29,309 bases of DNA from Cuspidothrix sp046080565. Lineage in GTDB: Bacteria > Cyanobacteriota > Cyanobacteriia > Cyanobacteriales > Nostocaceae. Under the pieces are notes generated by a model. It worked only from the letters and a program-made list of their open reading frames with translations. It had not been told where the DNA came from and searched no databases. Positions 23,656 through 29,309 of the stretch are shown one piece after another (the stretch's first letter is position 1; the number at the start of each line of letters is the position of its first letter). The stretch covers positions 1-29,309 of the forward strand of contig JBJTUF010000003.1 in NCBI GenBank assembly GCA_046080565.1, in the 5' to 3' direction. Both the position numbers and the translations under genes were made by a program.

Positions 23656-25668
23656 ATGGGTGTCAATTCAACGGCTGATGAAATTGTAAAAGTGCCATCT
23701 ACTGGAGATAAAGCTGAATTGAAAAGCCAAAAACAGAAACAAATGTTAGCACCTAGTAAAAGTGGGTCAGATATTTCTGTTCCTTGGAAAATCGAGAATA
23801 GTGAAGACCTATACCGGATTGAAGGTTGGGGCAAGCCTTATTTTTCGATTAATGCGGCTGGTCATGTGACTGTTTCACCCAAGGGTGAACGCGGGGGGTC
23901 ATTGGATTTGTTCGAGTTGGTCAACGCTCTAGAGCAAAGAAATTTAGGTTTACCGATGTTAATTCGGTTTTCCGATATTTTGGAAGACAGAATTGAGCGA
24001 TTAAACGCTTGTTTTGCTAAAGCGATCGCTCGCTATAACTATCCTGGAGTGTATCGGGGGGTATTCCCTGTCAAGTGCAATCAGCAAAGGCACTTAATTG
24101 AAGATCTAGTCCGATTTGGTAAACCCCATCAATTTGGTTTAGAAGCAGGTTCTAAGCCAGAATTAATGATTGCTTTGGCACTATTGGATACACCTGGAGC
24201 ATTGTTAATTTGCAATGGCTACAAAGACCAGGAATACATCGAAACAGCGATGTTATCCCAAAAGCTTGGACAAACAGCCATTATCGTTCTAGAGCAAATT
24301 GAAGAGATAGATTTAGCGATCGCTGCTAGTCGTCAATTAGGAATTAAACCCATTTTGGGAGTCAGAGCAAAATTAAGTACCCAAGGTATGGGGCGTTGGG
24401 GAACTTCCACAGGCGATCGCGCTAAATTTGGCTTGACAATTCCCGAAATTATGGAAGCTGTGGAAAAATTAGGTGCAGCCGGCTTACTCGACTCTTTGCA
24501 ATTATTACACTTTCACATAGGTTCTCAAATCTCCGCTATCAATGTCATTAAAGATGCCATCCAAGAAGCCAGCCGTATTTACGTAGAGTTGGCAATGTTA
24601 GGGGCAGACATGAAATATTTAGACGTTGGTGGTGGTTTGGGTGTAGATTACGACGGCTCTCAAACCAACTTCTACACCTCAAAAAACTACAATATGCAGA
24701 ACTATGCTAACGACATCGTGGCAGAGTTAAAAGATACCTGTGATGAAAAGCATATTCCCGTACCCACTTTAATTAGTGAAAGTGGCCGAGCCATTTCTTC
24801 CCACCAATCGGTATTAATCTTTGATGTTCTCAGCACCAGTGATGTCCCCCTTGATCCTCCTGCCCCCCACCAAGAAGGAGAATCCCCAATCATTAAATAC
24901 CTCTGGGAAACTTACCAATCCATCAACAAAGAAAATTACCAAGAGTTTTATCACGATGCGGCTCAATTCAAAGAAGAAGCCATCAGTCGGTTCAATTTAG
25001 GCATTTTGCGCCTCAATGAACGAGCTAAAGCCGAGCGTCTTTACTGGGCTTGTTGTCAAAAAGTTTTAACAATTATCCGTCAGGAAGAATACGTACCTGA
25101 TGAGTTGGAAGACCTAGAAAAAATCATGGCTTCCATTTACTATATCAATCTATCTGTGTTTCAATCAGCACCAGATTGTTGGGCTATAGATCAACTATTT
25201 CCCATCATGCCTATCCATCGTCTCGATGAAGAACCCACCCGCCGAGGAATTTTGGCAGACTTAACCTGTGATAGTGATGGGAAAATAGACCGCTTTATAG
25301 ACTTGCGGGATGTCAAATCAGTATTAGAACTGCACAAATTTGAGCCAGGACAACCCTATTATCTAGGAATGTTCTTGAATGGAGCGTACCAGGAAATTAT
25401 GGGTAATTTACATAATCTCTTTGGTGACACTAACGCCGTTCACATCAATTTAACCCCCAAAGGTTATCAAATTGAACACGTTGTCAAAGGCGATACCATG
25501 AGTGAGGTAGTTAGCTATGTACAGTATGATTCTGAAGACATGATAGAAAACATTCGCCAACGCTGTGAACGGGCTTTAGAAGAACAGCACATCACCCTGG
25601 CAGAATCTCAGCGACTACTACAAACCTACGAGCAAAGTTTACAAAGATATACTTACTTGAATAGTTAG
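23656..25668 (+). CDS. speA: Biosynthetic arginine decarboxylase, 670 aa
   Basis: A PLP-dependent fold III enzyme converting arginine to agmatine, the first step to polyamines, and in cyanobacteria also a route of arginine breakdown. The PLP lysine is Lys140 in FPVKCNQQRH. Other marks are HFHIGSQIS (His in the pyridine-stacking region), YLDVGGGLGVDYDGS (phosphate binding), and the C-terminal active Cys538 in DLTCDSDGKID. A 50-residue polar N-terminal extension (rich in Lys and Ser) precedes YRIEGWGKPYFSIN, the usual family start of SpeA. Residues of about 395-470, WETYQSINKENYQEFYHDA onward, are the helical insert usual for SpeA. The length is normal for cyanobacterial SpeA. Confidence 0.96.
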   Translation: MGVNSTADEIVKVPSTGDKAELKSQKQKQMLAPSKSGSDISVPWKIENSEDLYRIEGWGKPYFSINAAGHVTVSPKGERGGSLDLFELVNALEQRNLGLPMLIRFSDILEDRIERLNACFAKAIARYNYPGVYRGVFPVKCNQQRHLIEDLVRFGKPHQFGLEAGSKPELMIALALLDTPGALLICNGYKDQEYIETAMLSQKLGQTAIIVLEQIEEIDLAIAASRQLGIKPILGVRAKLSTQGMGRWGTSTGDRAKFGLTIPEIMEAVEKLGAAGLLDSLQLLHFHIGSQISAINVIKDAIQEASRIYVELAMLGADMKYLDVGGGLGVDYDGSQTNFYTSKNYNMQNYANDIVAELKDTCDEKHIPVPTLISESGRAISSHQSVLIFDVLSTSDVPLDPPAPHQEGESPIIKYLWETYQSINKENYQEFYHDAAQFKEEAISRFNLGILRLNERAKAERLYWACCQKVLTIIRQEEYVPDELEDLEKIMASIYYINLSVFQSAPDCWAIDQLFPIMPIHRLDEEPTRRGILADLTCDSDGKIDRFIDLRDVKSVLELHKFEPGQPYYLGMFLNGAYQEIMGNLHNLFGDTNAVHINLTPKGYQIEHVVKGDTMSEVVSYVQYDSEDMIENIRQRCERALEEQHITLAESQRLLQTYEQSLQRYTYLNS

Positions 25669-25705
25669 GTTTGGTAATTGGTAGTTGGTGATTGGTAATA
25701 AGTTA

Positions 25706-25726
25706 TTACCCATTACCCATTACCCA
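25706..25726. repeat. STRR array: 3 x TTACCCA
   Basis: Three perfect heptamers lie between the convergent speA and nucleotidyltransferase genes. The same unit appears at 27929-27954. Confidence 0.75.
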
Positions 25727-25730
25727 TTAA

Positions 25731-26900
25731 CTAAATTGAATTTGTTCCCAACAATTCAGCGATCGCTTTATGTTCTAAAGGCGTTTCTAAGGGTAGAGTT
25801 TGACGTGCATCCGTAATCAGCCAATCTAAAGCCGCAGCTTGGACATCAATAGCTGCTCCTGTCTTATCTACACAATAACGCCCAAACACCAGCTTATCTA
25901 CCAAGCGAACTCCTGGTGCTAAACGGGACCATTCAAAAATCACACTGTTATCTACAGTAGCCCCACTACAGATCCAGCAATTAGGCCCAATCATCGCCGG
26001 TCCAATAATTTTTGCTCCATCTTCAATTTTGGTCATCCCCCCAATATAAACAGGGCCAGTAATATCAACTTTATCCCAGTTAACAGATACATTTAACCCA
26101 GTGAAAATACCAGGGGCAACCTCATGACCAGGGATTTGCACATTTTTGATTTCTCCTGAGAGAACACCCCGAATTGCCCGCCAATAATCGGGAACTTTAC
26201 CAATATCTACCCATTCAAAATCCATAGGAATGGCGTAAAAAGGCGCGTTATCCGCTACCAGTTGGGGAAATAATTGGCTACCAATATCATATTCCACTCC
26301 AGAGGGTATATATTTAAACACTTCTGGCTCGAAAATATAAATACCTGTATTGATATTAGTGCTAAGAGCTTCTGCAACGGTTGGTTTTTCTTGGAAGGCT
26401 TGAATGCGGTTATCGTCGTCAGTAACCACTACACCGTAGCTAGAGACTTCTTCTCTGGGAACTGATTTAGTGATGATTGTTGCTATTGAACCTCTGGATT
26501 TATGCCACTTCACGGCTGCACTTAAATCTAAATCAATTAAAGCATCACCACACAACACTACAAAGGTATCATCAAAAAATGGTGAAAAGTCTTGAATCCG
26601 TCGCATACCACCAGCCGAACCAATGGCTTCACCCACAAGTTTACCATCATGATCAATTTTCCCTTCAAAGGAATAGGCAATCTGCACGCCAAAGCGTTGG
26701 CCATCACGGAAATAACTTTCGATTTCCTCAGCCAAATGGCTAACATTGACCATGATTTCAGTAAAGCCATGTTGACGTAATAACTCTAATAAAAATTCCA
26801 TCACTGGCTTTTGCAGGATCGGAATCATGGGTTTAGGAATTGTATACGTTATGGGACGGATACGAGTACCCTTTCCTGCTGCAAGAATCATTGCTTTCAT
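25731..26900 (-). CDS. NDP-sugar synthase (sugar-1-P nucleotidyltransferase), 389 aa
   Basis: The N-terminal Rossmann-type transferase has MILAAGKGTRIRPITYTIPKPM (NTP-binding loop, with Lys in PKPM), LCGDALIDLDL (metal-binding Asp), and VDIGKVPDYWRA near residue 240. The C-terminal ~130 residues hold hexapeptide-like beta-helix turns (GPVYIGG, KIIGPAMIGPNCWICSGATVDNSVI). It should make a nucleotide sugar, such as GDP-mannose or a glucose derivative, for polysaccharide or glycolipid. The exact nucleotide and sugar cannot be told by eye. The ATG at 26898-26900 fits the family start. It faces speA tail to tail. Confidence 0.9.
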   Translation of the reverse strand: MKAMILAAGKGTRIRPITYTIPKPMIPILQKPVMEFLLELLRQHGFTEIMVNVSHLAEEIESYFRDGQRFGVQIAYSFEGKIDHDGKLVGEAIGSAGGMRRIQDFSPFFDDTFVVLCGDALIDLDLSAAVKWHKSRGSIATIITKSVPREEVSSYGVVVTDDDNRIQAFQEKPTVAEALSTNINTGIYIFEPEVFKYIPSGVEYDIGSQLFPQLVADNAPFYAIPMDFEWVDIGKVPDYWRAIRGVLSGEIKNVQIPGHEVAPGIFTGLNVSVNWDKVDITGPVYIGGMTKIEDGAKIIGPAMIGPNCWICSGATVDNSVIFEWSRLAPGVRLVDKLVFGRYCVDKTGAAIDVQAAALDWLITDARQTLPLETPLEHKAIAELLGTNSI

Positions 26901-27059
26901 AGTTCAAAAATTTTTCCTTAAAAACAAGCCAGTTTACTTTTGAATTTAATTGGTAGGAGGGAAGAGGCAGAAGGCAAGAGGCAAGAGGATAATATACTGC
27001 TCCCCGGTTGGTGAGCGAAGTCGAACCACTGCCCCTGTGCTACCCTGGTCTCCAGTCCC
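26901..27059. repeat. Degenerate STRR and dispersed repeat region
   Basis: AGGCAAGA/AGGCAGA units (about 26958-26988) are followed by a GAGCGAAGTCGAAC dispersed repeat (27013-27026), related to the CTTCGACTTCGCTC sequence at 3318-3331. No gene is seen. Confidence 0.5.
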
Positions 27060-27848
27060 CTAGGCAGGTAAGCGAATTTGAATTTCCTGGTAAAATTCTT
27101 GTTGAAATAGCTCAACTTTAGATTGGGCAGAGAGCAATAGTAACGCCCAAAATACGCTCACTAAAGTACCCTGTTTTGATTCGTGATGAGAGCCATCTTT
27201 CTCTGGTTTTTTGGTCTGTATCCACAAATCTATCAGTTGTTCGAGATTCCAACATTGTTCCTCTAAATTTTGGTCTTGGGTAGCACGATGTAACACCTGT
27301 TCTAGTTCTAACGCGACCTCCGTTAAATTTTCTTGGTGTGCTAACTCTAGGGCTTCCCGCATGGTTTGCACACTAGGCTGACGCTTTAGGGCCTTGGGTT
27401 TTTTGGCCGTTTGTACCAGTTTTAGCTGGGTGGCCATAATTTGCAACTGATCTATTAACTCTTGTAAAGTTACCCGGCGTTTTGGTGGAGGCATAGCTGC
27501 CGGACGACGGCGTAGGTGTTGTTCTAGTTGCAAACGAGGGGTGGGATACAATAATCCATTTTCAATGTCTAATAGTGTATCATCTACAACTTCCTCTTGA
27601 GTATTATATACTGTTGATAGTTGCATTAATGTGTTAGCTTTAAATAGCACGAGCATTGATGCTAATAGAAAAGCTTGTCCTGATTGAGATAAATCGCTTT
27701 CATAACCTCTAGTAGTTGCTTCTGGAGACATTAATTGTAAGTAATTATCAATTACCTCAATAACGCGCACGTCCCAAGGGTCAATCTCTCCTTGTTCTGC
27801 TTGGGAAATTAGTTGTGTAATGGTTTCTAATAATTCAGTTGCATTCAT
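27060..27848 (-). CDS. scpA: Segregation and condensation protein A, 262 aa
   Basis: ScpA is the kleisin that bridges the SMC ATPase heads in chromosome condensation. Family features are DPWDVRVIEVIDNYLQLM near residue 23, then GQAFLLASMLVLFKANTLM, an acidic/proline-rich linker (EEVVDDTLLDIENGLLYPTPRL) and a C-terminal winged-helix part with VSVFWALLLLSAQSKVELFQQEFYQEIQI. The basic RRRPAAMPPPKRRVTLQELIDQL segment is of the kind seen in cyanobacterial members. No scpB is adjacent. The gene diverges from the 73-residue gene, with STRR arrays in the shared upstream region. Confidence 0.88.
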   Translation of the reverse strand: MNATELLETITQLISQAEQGEIDPWDVRVIEVIDNYLQLMSPEATTRGYESDLSQSGQAFLLASMLVLFKANTLMQLSTVYNTQEEVVDDTLLDIENGLLYPTPRLQLEQHLRRRPAAMPPPKRRVTLQELIDQLQIMATQLKLVQTAKKPKALKRQPSVQTMREALELAHQENLTEVALELEQVLHRATQDQNLEEQCWNLEQLIDLWIQTKKPEKDGSHHESKQGTLVSVFWALLLLSAQSKVELFQQEFYQEIQIRLPA

Positions 27849-27873
27849 GGTGAGAAGTTTAGGAGTCAGGGAA

Positions 27874-27913
27874 GCAGGGGAGCAGGGGAGCAGAGGAGCA
27901 GGGGAGCAGGGGA
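27874..27913. repeat. STRR array: 5 x GCAGGGGA
   Basis: Five 8-bp units, the third changed to GCAGAGGA, lie 26-65 bp upstream of scpA and in the leader region of the next gene. The unit is the reverse complement of the CTCCCCTG array at 22895-22926. Confidence 0.85.
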
Positions 27914-27928
27914 GAAGAATTTTCCTCT

Positions 27929-27954
27929 TACCAATTACCCATTACCCATTACCA
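27929..27954. repeat. STRR array: TTACCCA/TTACCAA heptamers
   Basis: Four 7-bp units with variation run right up to the ATG of the 73-residue gene, so the ribosome-binding region of that gene is made of repeat DNA. Confidence 0.7.
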
Positions 27955-28176
27955 ATGAGTAAAAATTTACCATATATCGTCCCGTCACCTCAACCCCAGG
28001 CGGAGGAAGTGTTTGCAGTTTATCAAACATCCCAGGAATTTTATCAGGAAGTTAATGTTCGGTTAGAATTTAAACAACATTGCGAGTGGTATCAGAAAAC
28101 TGCAAGCCAAAACCGTCGAGACTTAGCGAAAATGCGGGGCGAACTGAATATTATGTCATGGTTTTGTCGCCGCTAA
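27955..28176 (+). CDS. Small hypothetical protein, 73 aa
   Basis: I do not recognise a named family. The protein has a polar, Pro-rich N-terminus (MSKNLPYIVPSPQPQ), an aromatic helix (EVFAVYQTSQEFYQEV), and a basic, amphipathic C-terminus (FKQHCEWYQKTASQNRRDLAKM ending MSWFCRR). The composition and pattern look conserved rather than random. I start it at the ATG 27955; the frame continues upstream only through STRR DNA, which would encode low-complexity GEQG runs. No Shine-Dalgarno site is present, because heptamer repeats fill that place. It is divergent from scpA. Confidence 0.65.
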   Translation: MSKNLPYIVPSPQPQAEEVFAVYQTSQEFYQEVNVRLEFKQHCEWYQKTASQNRRDLAKMRGELNIMSWFCRR

Positions 28177-28269
28177 TTGGTGATTTATATTGATACCTGC
28201 TAATTTAGGTAATGCAGGGTAGTTTTCACTTATCCTGTGGTTGTGATCGGAGTAATCGGAGTAGATATA

Positions 28270-28617
28270 ATGACTGGATTTAGCCTGGGAAATAATGATG
28301 TCGTTTCTATAGACAGAAAAAAGAGTCCGTTAGGGTTTTCGACTTTTAAAGTTATAGAACTGACGGAAAATTTAGCTAACAGAATGGGACAGGAATTTGA
28401 TAACGAAACCCTTGCAGCTTGGATTTTAGAGGGAATACCTTGTGAAGCAATGGAAACAACTGGGGGAGGATGGCAAAAAGGAAAAGTAAGAATTGCGTTA
28501 GAATTTATACCTGACGATGACGGAGAAAATCAACCCCAGAAGGCTTCCTTAATTCCATCACTGAAAAGAAATCCTCTTTTAGATGGTTTGCAAGCGGAAC
28601 TATTAAACAACGAATAA
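28270..28617 (+). CDS. KGK-domain protein, 115 aa
   Basis: The C-terminal half contains GGGWQKGKVRIALEFIPDD, the sequence that names the KGK domain, a family of unknown function described from heterocystous cyanobacteria. The N-terminal half (NDVVSIDRKK, then FKVIELTENLANRM and FDNETLAAWILEGIPCEAM) fits the same family. The protein is short and soluble, ending in a polar tail (LLDGLQAELLNNE). The ATG at 28270 has GGAG eight bases upstream and is preferred over the GTG at 28237, which would add a hydrophobic VVIGVIGV stretch. A palindrome follows at 28666. Confidence 0.8.
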   Translation: MTGFSLGNNDVVSIDRKKSPLGFSTFKVIELTENLANRMGQEFDNETLAAWILEGIPCEAMETTGGGWQKGKVRIALEFIPDDDGENQPQKASLIPSLKRNPLLDGLQAELLNNE

Positions 28618-28665
28618 TTTGGATATAGAAATCACGCAGGATATAAAGACAAAGGGGATTTTTGT

Positions 28666-28693
28666 GTAGGGGTAATTCATGAATTATCCCTAC
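28666..28693. terminator. Palindrome after the KGK gene, 13-bp stem
   Basis: GTAGGGGTAATTC and GAATTATCCCTAC pair over 13 positions, including one G-T wobble, with a 2-bp centre and TTT beyond it. It lies between the convergent KGK and ftrV genes and can act as a terminator. The same GGGTAATTCATGAATTACCC form is a dispersed repeat in Nostocales. Confidence 0.5.
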
Positions 28694-28723
28694 TTTCGTG
28701 ATGTTTTTTTCCGTCAGTCCTAG

Positions 28724-28945
28724 TTAAACAACTTCTATTTCAAAATCGCGTAAATGTGCTTTAAATTTTTTACTAAACTGGACTAAAAAAGGAAAGTTAG
28801 CACTTACAGGCCTGTCATGCCACTGAGTAACAATAGCCACTATTTCCCCTTCCGTTTCTTTGATGTCAAAAGCCTGACTGCGATGTTCAGGATGATGATA
28901 AACCACTACTGATTCTTTCACACGCACGCGATCGCCTACTTTCAT
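28724..28945 (-). CDS. ftrV: Ferredoxin-thioredoxin reductase variable chain, 73 aa
   Basis: The non-catalytic subunit of ferredoxin-thioredoxin reductase, which passes electrons from photosynthetic ferredoxin to thioredoxin. The fold is a small SH3-like barrel: MKVGDRVRVKESVVVYHHPEHRSQ, then FDIKETEGEIVAIVTQW and PVSANFPFLVQFSKKFKAHL. These match the cyanobacterial short form, and the 73-residue length is usual. The catalytic Fe-S chain (FtrC) is not in the window. The ATG at 28943-28945 is preceded by a short A+T-rich leader. Confidence 0.93.
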   Translation of the reverse strand: MKVGDRVRVKESVVVYHHPEHRSQAFDIKETEGEIVAIVTQWHDRPVSANFPFLVQFSKKFKAHLRDFEIEVV

Positions 28946-29092
28946 AATATCTTATGTATCTAACTTTTGTTTTTCCTAAACCATCTCCACAGCTATTTTG
29001 ACTGCAAAATCCAGCATGATTTAATGGCAAACCCAATTTTACAACACATTGCGCTATTAAGCTGTGGGAGAAACTTGTGTATTTTTGATGGT

Positions 29093-29134
29093 GACGGTTG
29101 ACTGGTGACGGTTGACGGTTGACGGTTGACTGTT
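29093..29134. repeat. STRR array: 6 x GACGGTT-type heptamer
   Basis: Six units of 7 bp, four of them GACGGTT and two variants (GACTGGT, GACTGTT), lie between ftrV and the transposase remnant. Confidence 0.8.
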
Positions 29135-29169
29135 ACTTCTGTGCACCCCTGCTCCCCCTGCTCCGATAT

Positions 29170-29309
29170 CTACGGTGTACACACATCCTTACCCAGAGAG
29201 AGTTTCCAGCCCTGAAAGAAGGATTCAAACCTCTGTAGCCCACAAACTAAAGTAGAAATTCCGGGAGGTTTTTGAGAGCGATAGCCAGACCAACCACCAA
29301 GTCGAGCAA
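29170..29309 (-). CDS. Transposase C-terminal fragment, cut by window edge
   Basis: The minus strand encodes 45 residues before a TAG at 29170-29172: ARLGGWSGYRSQKPPGIST, then LVCGLQRFESFFQGWKLSLG and KDVCTP. ARLGGW, PPGIxTL and GLQRFExxFQGW are the C-terminal signature of IS4-type transposases common in cyanobacteria. The N-terminal part lies beyond the window, so I cannot say whether the gene is intact. Its final codons overlap a 16-mer that is repeated exactly in the MITE-like element at 2493-2508, so the element end probably lies near 29170. Confidence 0.7.
   Translation of the reverse strand, partial: ARLGGWSGYRSQKPPGISTLVCGLQRFESFFQGWKLSLGKDVCTP

Noticed and set aside
26918..27115. 65-codon minus-strand frame after scpA
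   Set aside because: It runs through STRR units and overlaps the scpA end in another frame.
27820..27954. Upstream extension of the 73-residue gene
   Set aside because: The added 45 residues are encoded by STRR DNA and would be a GEQG-type low-complexity run overlapping scpA.
29211..29245. TTTGAATCC on the minus strand as a tRNA T-loop
   Set aside because: No acceptor or anticodon stem is present, and the segment is coding for the transposase C-terminus.

Overview
The window reads as chromosomal DNA of a filamentous, probably heterocyst-forming cyanobacterium (order Nostocales). The grounds are about twenty copies of the HIP1 octamer GCGATCGC; A+T-rich DNA with heptamer/octamer tandem repeats (STRR type) between genes; a KGK-domain protein, a family centred on heterocystous cyanobacteria; and many cyanobacteria/plastid-lineage families (DUF3611, CCB1-like, DUF3155, CPP1-like, DUF2811, ferredoxin-thioredoxin reductase variable chain, a Hik2/CSK-like kinase). 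The genus cannot be fixed by eye.

Layout. 1-2061: an unrecognised 157-residue gene and serS, both on the minus strand. 2264-3305: a repeat island with a palindromic repeat, a 336-bp MITE-like element with terminal inverted repeats and a TGA target duplication, and an Uma2-type endonuclease gene broken by five stops. 3351-5426: a DUF3611 membrane protein, a CCB1-like cytochrome b6f assembly factor, a noncoding interval with a strongly folded segment, and a DUF3155 gene that appears to start at TTG. 5704-7838: a GAF histidine kinase resembling Hik2/CSK converges on a secreted protein made of three repeats. 8288-13280: a co-directional cassette of a sigma-70-like factor, a DUF1822 protein with a HEAT-like insert, and a 918-residue pentapeptide-membrane-CHAT protease. 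13377-18125: a secreted TrbI-like protein, SbcC, and a HAD phosphatase.

18192-18668 holds a decayed TnpB remnant with nearby hairpins. Then come a CPP1-like protein, about 0.9 kb without a convincing gene, an OmpR-type response regulator, and DUF2811. The DUF2811/terC intergenic region carries three helically phased DnaA-box-like sites. Next are terC, STRR arrays, ndk (TTG start) divergent from speA, a nucleotidyltransferase with a hexapeptide-repeat tail, scpA, a small conserved-looking gene, a KGK gene, and ftrV. The right edge cuts a transposase gene, leaving 45 C-terminal residues.

Most genes are independent housekeeping or regulatory units. The clearest candidate for an under-described system is the sigma/DUF1822/CHAT cassette: a putative membrane-tethered caspase-like protease encoded with a transcription-initiation factor and a protein of unknown function, closed by a strong hairpin. 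Functional links among the three are inferred from gene order only.
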